From assembly GCF_038630985.1 (NCBI RefSeq), contig NZ_CP152049.1:5910501-5974500 (forward strand): a DNA stretch of 64,000 bases, read 5' to 3'. The DNA is from Paenibacillus sp. FSL H8-0548. GTDB taxonomy: Bacteria > Bacillota > Bacilli > Paenibacillales > Paenibacillaceae. The translations under genes and the position numbers were made by a program. A model generated the notes under the pieces. The model was given only the letters and a program-made list of their open reading frames with translations, searched no databases and had not been told where the DNA came from. Positions 52,861-61,427 of the stretch are shown here, one piece after another (positions within the stretch are counted from its first letter, which is position 1; every line of letters starts with the position of its first letter).

Positions 52861-55545
52861 CTAGATTAACTGCGCAGCCACTCCCTGCCATGCAAAGGAG
52901 TAGCTGCCTGATCCTGCCTTAACAGCGATGCTCGCAGCCTCATCAGTCACCACCTCAATGCCCGCTGCTTCATTAAGAGCCGCGCCGCTCTCGGTAACCA
53001 CGGTACCCGCAGCTGCATCTGGAAAAATAATATGTGCACTCGTATTCGGTGGAATGCTCACGTCCAGCGTGAAGGCTCCGTCTTCTGAGCAGCTCCATTT
53101 TGAACTAACCTTCCCGTATAAGGTTTCTAGGCTGCCCTCTGCCCAACGAATTCCCTCGCCAGGCTGCGGCGCAATCACGATTTGCTTATAGCCTGGCGCT
53201 TCCTCCACGGTTTGAATGCCCGCCGCAACCCGGTACATCCAATCGCCAATTGCACCATACGCATAATGATTGAACGAGTTCATATCCTTGCTCCAGAAGC
53301 TGCCGTCCTCCTTGATGCCATCCCAATGCTCCCAAATCGTAGTAGCACCCTTGGTCACCGGGTAAAGCCAGGATGGATACGTTTGCTGCAGCAGCAGCTT
53401 ATAGGCCAGATCGTTACGGCCATGAAGACTAAGCACATGATTTAAATACGGTGTACCGACAAAGCCCGTCGTCAGGTGAAAATCACTTTGCTCCAGCAGC
53501 TCTGACAGCTTATCAATAGCCCGCTTCTCGGCCTTCTCATCGAGCAAACCAAACATTAGCGCAAGGACATGAGCGGTTTGTGTCGGAATCGCAAGCTTTC
53601 CTGCAGCAGTCACAAACTCTTCTCGCAGCGCAGCTACAATCTTGTCATACAGCTCCTGATATTTGGCGGCATCCTCCGCTTCATTCAGCACGTCTGCGGT
53701 CTTCTTAACGAGCGATACCGAATACGCATAAAAAGCCGTTGCGATAAAGTCCCGATCGGTCGCCCCTACATAATCGCCTGATTTCGCATCAAGCCCCAGC
53801 CAATCACCGAAATGGAAGCCCGTATTCCACAAAAATTCGTTTTCTCCTTGACGCTGGATATAAGATACCCAAGCCTTCATGCTGTCATATTGCTCTTCCA
53901 AAATCCGTTTATCCCCATAACAAACATATATCGTCCAAGGACAGATCACCGCTGCGTCTCCCCAAGCAGCAGAGGATGAATCTTTTTCAGCCAATACTTG
54001 CGGAATGACGAACGGGACACCTCCGTCCTCCCCTTGATCGGACGCCAGATCCCGCACCCATTTCGTGAAAAAGGGAGCTACGTTCGATAAATAGGACGCG
54101 GTTTGGATGAACATTTGCGCGTCACCCGTCCAGCCAAGCCGTTCATCCCGCTGTGGACAATCGGTTGGTACGTCGAGGAAATTGCCCTTCAGGCCCCATT
54201 TGATATTATGCTGAAGCTGGTTGACAAGCGGCTCCGAGCACTCAAATTGCCCCGTTTCCTTCATATCCGAATGCAGCACGACACCTGTAAAATCATCAAG
54301 CGCTAACGTCTCTGGAAATCCGATCAGCTGCACATAACGGAAGCCTTGGAAGGTGAAGCGCGGCTCATAGGCTTCCTGCTCTGAACCCTTCAACACATAG
54401 CGAATGCATTGCTTGGCGTTACGCAAATTATCGGTGTAGAAATTGCCCTCATGATCCAGCACCTCGGCATGAAGCAGCTTTACCTCAGCACCTGGCTCTC
54501 CCTGCACCGTAAATTGCACCCAACCGACCATATTTTGGCCAAAATCAAGCACACGCTCTCCCTTTGCTGTCACCAAAAGAGCGATCGGCTTCAGATGCTC
54601 CTGCTTGCGAACGGGCTCATTGATTTGAGGCTTCAGCATCTCTTTCCCGTGCTGCAATATTTCTACGGCGTGCCACTCACTCGCAGGCTCATGATAAGCA
54701 GCGGTGCTCCAGTCCGCTCGTTCAAGCCTTGCATCATACGTTTCACCGTGATAGAGCTCAGATAGCTGAATTTGGCTTATAGCCGCCTTCCAGCTCTCGT
54801 CTGTAACGATCAGCTCCGTCCTGCCATCCTCATATTCAATTCGCAATTGCACAAGCAGCGCCAAACGATCACCGTACAAGCACTTCTGTTCGTGCCACGC
54901 CAAATTCCCTTTATACCAGCCATTTCCAAGATAAGCGCCCAGCGCATTGCCGCTTGCAGCAAGCAGCTCCGTCACATCATACGTCTGCGTTTGGATGGTA
55001 TGGCTATAGCTAGTCCAGCCCGGCGTAAAATAGCTGTCTCCTATCCGCTTCCCATTCAGCTCCAGCTCATATAATCCAAGTGCGGTTGCATAGAGCCGAG
55101 CCTTCTTCACCTTGCCTGTCAGCTCGAACGTTTTTCTGAGCATTGGGGAAGGCTCAGACTCCACAGGCAATAACGCGAGCGGAGCAGTAATCCAGTTCCC
55201 CGTCCACTCCTTCGGCTGAAGCAGTCCCATCTCCCAGAAGGCCGTCTCCGACCATGCGGATTCTTCCCTCTCTTGATTCCACGCCCGGACATGATAGTAG
55301 TAACGCTTGCTGGATTCCGATTGGAAGGCTGCCAGCTCGATATGAACAGATTGCTCTGATTCTATTCGCCTCGATTGCCAAATGATTGACGCAAAGCCTT
55401 CATCTTCTGCAATCTCAATCTCATAGGCAGACTGAGCTGCAGCTCTCTCATCCGACTCCATTCTCCAGCTTAAACGTGGATTTGTCACTCCGATTCCGAT
55501 CGGGTTTTGCTGATATTCACAAAGCAATCCTACAATTTTGAACAT
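52861..55545 (-). CDS. Alpha-L-rhamnosidase, GH78
   Basis: 894 residues, ATG behind AAGGAGGCG. An N-terminal Ig-like domain (YEIEIAEDE), the Bac_rhamnosid_N carbohydrate-binding domain (KKARLYATALGLYELELNGK), a central (alpha/alpha)6 barrel with the catalytic-acid region DCPQRDERLGWTGDAQMF, and a C-terminal beta domain. No signal peptide, so it acts on imported rhamnosides. It removes terminal alpha-L-rhamnose from plant glycosides or rhamnogalacturonan fragments. The divergent AraC gene at 55761 is its likely activator. Confidence 0.94.
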   Translation of the reverse strand: MFKIVGLLCEYQQNPIGIGVTNPRLSWRMESDERAAAQSAYEIEIAEDEGFASIIWQSRRIESEQSVHIELAAFQSESSKRYYYHVRAWNQEREESAWSETAFWEMGLLQPKEWTGNWITAPLALLPVESEPSPMLRKTFELTGKVKKARLYATALGLYELELNGKRIGDSYFTPGWTSYSHTIQTQTYDVTELLAASGNALGAYLGNGWYKGNLAWHEQKCLYGDRLALLVQLRIEYEDGRTELIVTDESWKAAISQIQLSELYHGETYDARLERADWSTAAYHEPASEWHAVEILQHGKEMLKPQINEPVRKQEHLKPIALLVTAKGERVLDFGQNMVGWVQFTVQGEPGAEVKLLHAEVLDHEGNFYTDNLRNAKQCIRYVLKGSEQEAYEPRFTFQGFRYVQLIGFPETLALDDFTGVVLHSDMKETGQFECSEPLVNQLQHNIKWGLKGNFLDVPTDCPQRDERLGWTGDAQMFIQTASYLSNVAPFFTKWVRDLASDQGEDGGVPFVIPQVLAEKDSSSAAWGDAAVICPWTIYVCYGDKRILEEQYDSMKAWVSYIQRQGENEFLWNTGFHFGDWLGLDAKSGDYVGATDRDFIATAFYAYSVSLVKKTADVLNEAEDAAKYQELYDKIVAALREEFVTAAGKLAIPTQTAHVLALMFGLLDEKAEKRAIDKLSELLEQSDFHLTTGFVGTPYLNHVLSLHGRNDLAYKLLLQQTYPSWLYPVTKGATTIWEHWDGIKEDGSFWSKDMNSFNHYAYGAIGDWMYRVAAGIQTVEEAPGYKQIVIAPQPGEGIRWAEGSLETLYGKVSSKWSCSEDGAFTLDVSIPPNTSAHIIFPDAAAGTVVTESGAALNEAAGIEVVTDEAASIAVKAGSGSYSFAWQGVAAQLI

Positions 55546-55760
55546 TGAATACGCCTCCTTAGAATGTAAAACTAACTTGCTGCCTACGCTTGTTTATGAT
55601 ATTTGCTTCATTTTTTGTGTGTTCGCCTTCCTTGCCACTGCTCTTTCCTCTATAATTATAAAAAAGCGCAGCGGAATAATTGCTGGGAAAACAGACAATA
55701 TCATACGGCATTACGGACATCTTTGCTTAAATTAGACAATGACCATAGGGAGCATACGCC

Positions 55761-56648
55761 ATGAGCCATCCCGCTGAAACGTATCGTGGAGAGCATTTTT
55801 TCCAAAAAAATCAGCTGCTTTACGTCAATCGCGCAAGCGAAAGCATGATGAGTCCTTATCATGATCATGATTTTCTCGAATGTGTATATATTGCAGAAGG
55901 CGCAGGCTATCACCATATTGGCGATCAGGTGCATAAAGTGCTTAAGGGGCAAGTTTTTTTCATTCCTATCGGCGCCTCGCATGTATTTCGGCCCATCTCC
56001 TCAAGCAAGGATAAGAACCCCTTATCTGTATTTAATTGCGTCTTTTCTCCGCTGCTGCTGCATAAGCTTAGTGCATTTGCATCCGACTACAGCATTGTGC
56101 AGTTCATGAGTGACATGGAGCGCGGCCATTTTCCCTACTACTCTTGCATAGATACGAATGATCAATTCGAAAAGCTGTTTTTGACGATGCACAGAGAGTT
56201 TGTGCTGCCGCAAAGCGGCTCATCTGATTACCTGCATACTCTGCTGCTGCAGCTTATGATTGCCTTGCAGCGCTCTATGGAACGCAGCAGCCCATCGTCC
56301 GCCCCTTCGCAAACCGCTTTTGTACAGCTGTTAAACGAATTGGATCTGCACTACAATCAGGAGCTAACGCTCGCCAAGCTCGCTCAGGCAAGCGGCTGGA
56401 GCGAGCGCCATCTTCAGCGTCTTTTCCAGCAGCATACAAAGCAAAGCTTTCATCGCTACCTGCAAAATTTGCGTATTCAAAAAAGCCAAGAGCTTCTTCG
56501 CAGCTCTTCGCTCAAAATCAGCACTATTGCTGAGATGGTCGGGTACAAGGATATTCATTCCTTTAACCAATTGTTCAAAAGATGCACAGGTATGACGCCA
56601 AGCGCCTATCGGAAAGAAACAGCGACGGCTGATGTGCCTAATCGTTAG
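55761..56648 (+). CDS. AraC-family regulator with cupin sensor
   Basis: 295 residues, ATG behind AGGGAGC. Cupin domain (1-100; HDHDFLECVYIAEGAGYHHIG and GQVFFIPIGASHVF), linker, then AraC double HTH (YNQELTLAKLAQASGWSERH; ISTIAEMVGYKDIHSFNQLF; TGMTPSAYRK). RhaS/RhaR-like layout. Divergent from the rhamnosidase gene with a 215-bp shared promoter region, so it probably activates that gene in response to rhamnose or a rhamnoside. Confidence 0.92.
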   Translation: MSHPAETYRGEHFFQKNQLLYVNRASESMMSPYHDHDFLECVYIAEGAGYHHIGDQVHKVLKGQVFFIPIGASHVFRPISSSKDKNPLSVFNCVFSPLLLHKLSAFASDYSIVQFMSDMERGHFPYYSCIDTNDQFEKLFLTMHREFVLPQSGSSDYLHTLLLQLMIALQRSMERSSPSSAPSQTAFVQLLNELDLHYNQELTLAKLAQASGWSERHLQRLFQQHTKQSFHRYLQNLRIQKSQELLRSSSLKISTIAEMVGYKDIHSFNQLFKRCTGMTPSAYRKETATADVPNR

Positions 56649-56664
56649 GAGGTTCTGTGCCAAC

Positions 56665-56826
56665 ATGCTCACGTTAAAAGAAAAGCTTTATCTGCTTCAA
56701 TTGCTAAAAAAGCAAAATCGTAAAAGACTGTTTCGTTTTGGCAAAAAAGATCCCTCTCATGACCGCCTAGTAGAAAAGCTAGAACAAATGGTTCGCAACG
56801 AACAGATTAATCGAGAACAACTATAG
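56665..56826 (+). CDS. Small basic protein, unknown
   Basis: 53 residues from ATG 56665 with AGGAGG 12 nt upstream. Highly charged and helical: MLTLKEKLYLLQLLKKQNRK at the N-terminus, EKLEQMVRNEQINREQL at the end; possible coiled coil. It lies 16 bp behind the AraC gene and 48 bp before the YdjM-like gene. No family recognised. Confidence 0.6.
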   Translation: MLTLKEKLYLLQLLKKQNRKRLFRFGKKDPSHDRLVEKLEQMVRNEQINREQL

Positions 56827-56874
56827 CAGACTGCCATAATTCATGCATACGCATAATCAGTCACAGGAGGAACT

Positions 56875-57519
56875 ATGACAGGAAAGAGCCATCTTATCAT
56901 TGGAGCAGCAGTTGGTGCGGCCGCTTCAATTTATTACCCTTTCACTTTGGAGCATGCCGCTTTGTATATTGCGGTAGCCGGTTTTTCAGCATTATGTGCC
57001 GACCTCGACGGTCCGAGCATGCTCAGCAGCAAGCTTACGAAGCTCTCCAAGCTGATCCGTGAGTTCACACTTTGGTCCGGGGTTTTGCTCGCCGGCATCA
57101 TTTGCCTTTATTTTTTCACTGAGCAATCACCCTCCCCTCTGTACATAGGCGTTGCTGCTGCCTTCTTCCTGCTCGGTCTCGTTGCTAAGCAGGGCGTCAT
57201 CCGCAATGTGCTCGCGAGCGCAGTCGGCGGCATCGTCATGTATGCTGGTTATTATTACCACATGAACTGGCTTATTGGCTTTGGTTTGTTCTCCGTGTGG
57301 GCACCTTGGTTGAAGCATCGCGGCATGACGCATACGATATGGGTTGTCCCAATCTGGGGAGCCATTGGCTTGGGACTCGAAAATCAGCTGCAAATTGAAG
57401 GCATATCGATTGTGTCGATGCTCGGCTATTTATCTCATCTCATTGCTGATACGCTCACGCCCAGCGGTGTGAAATGGCTCTATCCGTTAACGAAAAAGTC
57501 ATTTAAAATCCGGCTGTAA
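56875..57519 (+). CDS. YdjM-like metal-dependent hydrolase family membrane protein
   Basis: 214 residues, ATG behind ACAGGAGGAACT. Starts MTGKSHLIIGAAVGAA and contains GFSALCADLDGPSM, KHRGMTHTIW and GYLSHLIADTLTPSGVKWLYPL, the conserved His/Asp motifs of the DUF457/YdjM family. Four to five membrane helices. The biochemical role of the family is not settled; some members are linked to the SOS response. Confidence 0.9.
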   Translation: MTGKSHLIIGAAVGAAASIYYPFTLEHAALYIAVAGFSALCADLDGPSMLSSKLTKLSKLIREFTLWSGVLLAGIICLYFFTEQSPSPLYIGVAAAFFLLGLVAKQGVIRNVLASAVGGIVMYAGYYYHMNWLIGFGLFSVWAPWLKHRGMTHTIWVVPIWGAIGLGLENQLQIEGISIVSMLGYLSHLIADTLTPSGVKWLYPLTKKSFKIRL

Positions 57520-57530
57520 GCATAAACAAA

Positions 57531-57578
57531 ATAGGCGCAGTGCAGCGGGGCGGAATGCCCTTTGCTGCCTGCGCCTAT
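57531..57578 (-). terminator. Terminator hairpin, copy 1 of a repeated stem
   Basis: ATAGGCGCAG-GCAGC pairs with GCTGC-(t)-GCGCCTAT; on the minus strand it is followed by TTTTGTTT and ends the gene at 57595. The same stem-loop sequence recurs at 58525-58570. Confidence 0.75.
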
Positions 57579-57594
57579 GATCATTTCATGTATA

Positions 57595-58395
57595 TCAGTT
57601 TGTCTTGGATGGTTTGCGTTTAAGAATATAATATACAACTGCAACAACTAGACTTGCTAATAGAATACTTATACCAATGGTAACTATCCAGCTGCCCTTA
57701 GGCTGATCTAGATTAGTTAAAGCTCCTGATCCATCTTTATCGCTATTCTCTAATTGAATCTCTTTCAGAGATTTAATCAACTGGGCTGCCTCTAGCTCTT
57801 TTACTTCAACGGCTAATTCTGCTGGAGAGTCATTTATTTCCTCACTACCATTACTTAGATTTATCAACTCGGGGACAAATATCGTTTCTTTATTATTTGT
57901 TTTTGTTGCAACAACAAACTCTCCTTTTAATCTGATCAGTCGACTTTCCGAATTTACTGCAGTCTGCTTTGAAATAAGTTCAAATGCAGCAGCTAATGTA
58001 TCCGGTCTTCCTCCAAATTCGAAAACTTCAAGTTTCTTCTCGGGAGTCCTGCTAATTACCATGATGGATTTTGGCTTACCTTCATACAAAATCACATAGG
58101 CAAAGTGTTCTTTTGCTTCTGTAATCTCAATTAGGCTATTATCAGCTTTTTTCAGCAATTCTGGATTCACATAATATAGTTGTCTTCCTTCTCCTAATAC
58201 AAGCTCATTAATACCAGCTTCAATAGAATAGCCGTAGCCAGCGGGGTCTGCTAAAAACCCTTTCTTGATAATATTCAAACCCTCTGATCCTGCAAACGAA
58301 TGAACATCCTCAGGAATCCTATTTTCAGCATATGCTGGTATAACGAATACAAAGACAACCATAACCGAAAGAAATAGCGACTGTAGTAATTTCAT
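57595..58395 (-). CDS. Hypothetical secreted protein with C-terminal membrane anchor
   Basis: 266 residues, ATG behind TAGGGAGTG. Signal peptide 1-23 (SLFLSVMVVFVFVIPAYA), a mixed domain of about 200 residues (YYVNPELLKKADNSLIEITE; HFAYVILYEGKPKSIMVI), then an acidic linker and a C-terminal helix (VTIGISILLASLVVAVVYYI) with a basic tail KRKPSKTN. The bulk is outside the cell. No family recognised. Flanked by two copies of the same terminator hairpin. Confidence 0.75.
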   Translation of the reverse strand: MKLLQSLFLSVMVVFVFVIPAYAENRIPEDVHSFAGSEGLNIIKKGFLADPAGYGYSIEAGINELVLGEGRQLYYVNPELLKKADNSLIEITEAKEHFAYVILYEGKPKSIMVISRTPEKKLEVFEFGGRPDTLAAAFELISKQTAVNSESRLIRLKGEFVVATKTNNKETIFVPELINLSNGSEEINDSPAELAVEVKELEAAQLIKSLKEIQLENSDKDGSGALTNLDQPKGSWIVTIGISILLASLVVAVVYYILKRKPSKTN

Positions 58396-58524
58396 TTTTT
58401 ACACTCCCTAGCAATTTATTTTCTAATACAACTCACTATTGACTCCCTCTCTAACATAAACGATCCAATTATGGATATGTTTCACTTTTTATTGTTTCAT
58501 ACATCGCCTCTTGTAAATAAAAAA

Positions 58525-58570
58525 ATAAGCACAGTACAGCGAGGGAATGCCTTCTGCTGCCTGCGCCTAT
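58525..58570 (-). terminator. Terminator hairpin, copy 2 of a repeated stem
   Basis: About 80% identical to 57531-57578 (shared GGAATGCC and GCTGCCTGCGCCTAT). On the minus strand it ends in TTATTTTTTTATTT and terminates the amidase gene. Confidence 0.75.
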
Positions 58571-58592
58571 TTGTTTTGAAATGTAGAACCTC

Positions 58593-60080
58593 CTAACCTT
58601 TCCCAACCACAGGAGAAAACCGATGCTTGGTCGTCTGCTCATAGCCATACGCTAGTTTAATTAAAGTCGGCTCGCTGAATGCAGTTCCTATAAACGTGAT
58701 ACCCTGCGGTCCTTTGGTTGTATAGCCCCCAGGAGCTATGACACCCTTATGCGCGACTCCTCCAGGCACGGTGATCACAGGATAACCTGCCCGAGCGGCA
58801 ATATCGTCGCCTTCCTCGTCGCCAAGAAACAGCAGCGCATCTAAACGGTACTTCTTGATTGCATAATCAATGCCTTGCTTGCCAGCCATCTCTTTGTTTT
58901 GCTCTAGACTATCGAGATACTCCTGTTCAGTAAGCGTGCCGCTTGTTTCCTCGGCCGAAAGCAGCGTATCCTGTCCGTATTTCAAAGCGATCTCCGCATT
59001 CGCTTCATTGAAGGCAATTAGCTCTGAAAGAGAATGAACCGGAACAGATTCATCGAGCCCTCCCAAGTAATCATTAATATATTTTTTGAACTCATAGCGT
59101 AGAACATGCCACTGCCAATCGGTCTGCTCGCATGCTAGCTCAACCGGATCAATAATGGTCGCCCCAACTTCCTTTAAATCCGTTATCGCCGCTTCAATAA
59201 CCGCAAGCCTATCCTCGTCCAAATGCTCATAATAAAAGCGCGGCACTCCGATTCGTGCCTGCTTAATATAATCAGCATCTAAGAACGGCGTATAGTCCCG
59301 GTAGGCGTGCTTCGCTCCCGTCAATGTGACCGCGTCCCTCTCATCCGCCCCGGTCAACGCTCCCAGCAGAATAGCTGCATCCGTCACCGTTCTCGTCATT
59401 GGGCCAGCAGTGTCTTGACTATTCGTAATGGGGATAATTCCCGTTCGGCTGACTAGCCCAATCGTTGGTTTAAGCCCAACAAGGCAGGTTTGGCTGGCAG
59501 GACTAATAATCGAGCCGGAGGTTTCCGTTCCGATCGCAGCAGCTGCCAAATTCGCAGCAACCGCAGCGGCTGATCCAGAGCTGGAGCCGCCAATGAACAG
59601 CTCGCCGGGTCCATAGGGATTAAGGACAAGCCCGCCTCTTGAGCTGTATCCCGCCCACATGGAGCCTGACATAAAGTTTGCCCACTCCGTCATATTTGCT
59701 TTGCCGAGCAGCACAGCTCCCGCCGCACGCAATTGCGAAGCGACAAAGGAATCCTTAGCAGCAAATGAATTTGCTAAAGCCACCGAGCCCGCGCTTGTAT
59801 GCATGTTATCATGCGTATCAATATTATCCTTCAGCAATATTGGAATTCCGTGCAGCTGTCCTCTGCTCCCCTTCTCGGTTCGTTCCTTATCTAAAACCCT
59901 AGCAATTTCTAACGCATCGGGGTTAACTTCCAATATCGAGCGAAGCTCCGTATCATATTTTCCGATTCGATCCAAATATACGTTCACTAAATCCTCTGAG
60001 CATAGCAAGCCCGCTTCCATAGCCGTCTGCATACTTATAATATCCGCTTCTATGATCCATTTCTCCAAATCCAGCTTCAT
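58593..60080 (-). CDS. Amidase (amidase-signature family)
   Basis: 495 residues, ATG behind GGGGAGCTGG. Catalytic triad region: Lys in GIPILLKDNIDTHD, the Gly/Ser-rich signature IGGSSSGSAAAVAANLAAA and the nucleophile Ser in GTETSGSIISPA. No signal peptide. Family members hydrolyse aliphatic or aromatic amides, and GatA belongs to the same fold. The gene stands alone without gatC/gatB, so a free amidase is likely; substrate unknown. Confidence 0.93.
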   Translation of the reverse strand: MKLDLEKWIIEADIISMQTAMEAGLLCSEDLVNVYLDRIGKYDTELRSILEVNPDALEIARVLDKERTEKGSRGQLHGIPILLKDNIDTHDNMHTSAGSVALANSFAAKDSFVASQLRAAGAVLLGKANMTEWANFMSGSMWAGYSSRGGLVLNPYGPGELFIGGSSSGSAAAVAANLAAAAIGTETSGSIISPASQTCLVGLKPTIGLVSRTGIIPITNSQDTAGPMTRTVTDAAILLGALTGADERDAVTLTGAKHAYRDYTPFLDADYIKQARIGVPRFYYEHLDEDRLAVIEAAITDLKEVGATIIDPVELACEQTDWQWHVLRYEFKKYINDYLGGLDESVPVHSLSELIAFNEANAEIALKYGQDTLLSAEETSGTLTEQEYLDSLEQNKEMAGKQGIDYAIKKYRLDALLFLGDEEGDDIAARAGYPVITVPGGVAHKGVIAPGGYTTKGPQGITFIGTAFSEPTLIKLAYGYEQTTKHRFSPVVGKG

Positions 60081-60417
60081 ATAACCAGCTCCCCTACTCC
60101 CAATCTCCGCTGTGAACCGTTACTCCGCTTGCAGGTTGCACGCAGCCTCTTCATCATATCCCATTTAAAGGAAGATGGCTTCGTAAAAAATAACTATAGT
60201 CAAACTTACTCATCGCCCTTAACCTCTCACCCGTCACCCGGAAAAGCTCGCGCGGTTCTGAATATTTACGGCAACCTCCTGCTTTTCCGCACGTATTCTA
60301 CACTATCCTGTACAATGGCATCCGAATCGTTTAGAAAACACCACACTTATATCATGCGCGGCTCAGCTCTGCTTCGAGTAGAATAATTCTTTTAGAATAG
60401 GATGAACTATTTCAAAC

Positions 60418-60436
60418 GTTGGTTGGTTGGTTGGTT
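60418..60436 (+). repeat. GGTT tetranucleotide microsatellite
   Basis: GTT followed by four GGTT units in the gap between the amidase gene and repeat copy D. Confidence 0.8.
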
Positions 60437-60455
60437 GGTTCCAGCCCACCCGCCG

Positions 60456-60641
60456 CTCCTACATTGCACTTTTTACAATGAAACTGGCGTCTGAGGAGCT
60501 CAACTGAGCCTAGAGTGTACTTTTTACAATAGAATCGGTCTCATAGGGCACAATTTTACCCATAATGCGCGATTCTATTGTATTTTCTACAACGTAGACT
60601 CGCAAGTCGCACTTTTCTACGTATTCTGTTGCACAAAGTAC
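60456..60641 (+). repeat. Dispersed modular repeat, copy D (diverged)
   Basis: Four modules with the same order and spacing as copy C: CTACATTGCACTTTTTACAA (60455), AGAGTGTACTTTTTACAATA (60508), inverted ATTCTATTGTATTTTCTACA (60568) and inverted ATTCTGTTGCACAAAGTACA (60619). Spacer sequences are unrelated to copies A-C. The remainder of the gap 60085-60788 shows no gene. Confidence 0.7.
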
Positions 60642-60739
60642 ACTACTTTTCATCGTCATAACGCTGCATACTATCTCTCAGCCTACATCTGCACACATAA
60701 ATCGCACAAAAAAAGTATATTGGGGGCTCTGCGGTTAGG

Positions 60740-60745
60740 TATAAT
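60740..60745 (+). promoter_or_regulatory. Likely -10 box of the Trp/Tyr/Pro repeat protein gene
   Basis: TATAAT at 60740-60745, 44 bp before the ATG, with a weak TATTGG 16 bp upstream. Confidence 0.45.
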
Positions 60746-60788
60746 GGAATTGGTCGCCAAATAGTAGAATAAAAGGTTGTGAGAATGA

Positions 60789-61343
60789 ATGCGCGGATTA
60801 GCGACTGCTCTGAAATATGTGCTTCGAGGTATTGTATTTATCATTTATATGCCCATCCACTTAGCTCTACGAATACTAGAATTCATCTGGCTGCGCCTCA
60901 TCGTTCCACCGCTTGGCTGGGTGTGGGAGCGAATCCTTGCTCCTGTATTTGAATTTTTATATTGTTATCTGTTTAGGCCGCTATGGCGGTACCTATTGTA
61001 CTATCCGCTCAGATGGGCAGCAAAGCATTTGCTTCTTCCACTCTGTCGATTCCTTTGGAAATTCATACTCTATCCTATTCTTTATTACGGGATCTACTAT
61101 CCGCTCTACTTTCTGTGGAAGTATGTATTTCGCTGGCTCTACTATGAGGTATTTATACCCGTCCTCCGATATTGTGCAATTGCAACTAAATGGCTGTTAC
61201 ACTTGCTTGGCTTATTGTGGCGAAACGCCGTATATTATCCGTTCCGCTTCTTATGGATGAAGCTGATCTATCCTCCGATTCGCTGGGTAAACAAAGAAAT
61301 GATCACCCCAGTGCTGCATTGGATAAAAGATATATTCAGATAA
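60789..61343 (+). CDS. Trp/Tyr/Pro-rich amphipathic repeat protein, unknown
   Basis: 184 residues of very unusual composition: Leu, Tyr, Trp, Phe, Pro, Ile and Arg/Lys dominate, with almost no Asp, Ser, Gln or Asn. Prolines fall at 41/52/64, 73/84/96 and 151/162/174, so a unit of about 32 residues with Pro at +0, +11 and +23 recurs (PLRWAAKHLLLPLCRFLWKF and PFRFLWMKLIYPPIRWVNKE are examples), with degenerate copies between. Short aromatic helices separated by Pro and carrying one or two basic residues suggest a membrane-surface protein. ATG 60789 has a weak GTGAG ribosome site. No family recognised. Confidence 0.7.
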   Translation: MRGLATALKYVLRGIVFIIYMPIHLALRILEFIWLRLIVPPLGWVWERILAPVFEFLYCYLFRPLWRYLLYYPLRWAAKHLLLPLCRFLWKFILYPILYYGIYYPLYFLWKYVFRWLYYEVFIPVLRYCAIATKWLLHLLGLLWRNAVYYPFRFLWMKLIYPPIRWVNKEMITPVLHWIKDIFR

Positions 61344-61385
61344 CTAACTGTCGATCCAAATTAAGGATCTCGAGAGAAGGATAGA

Positions 61386-61415
61386 GCGGATTGGCTTCAT
61401 ACTTGCCAAATCCGC
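61386..61415. terminator. Hairpin behind rocA
   Basis: GCGGATT-GGC pairs with GCC-AAATCCGC between the convergent repeat-protein and rocA genes; no T-tract, so termination is uncertain. Confidence 0.5.
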
Positions 61416-61427
61416 CCGCAATAACAG

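Noticed and set aside
60129..60386. 85-codon plus-strand ORF upstream of repeat D
   Set aside because: Starts inside the upstream region of the amidase gene, no ribosome site, no family, low-complexity neighbourhood.
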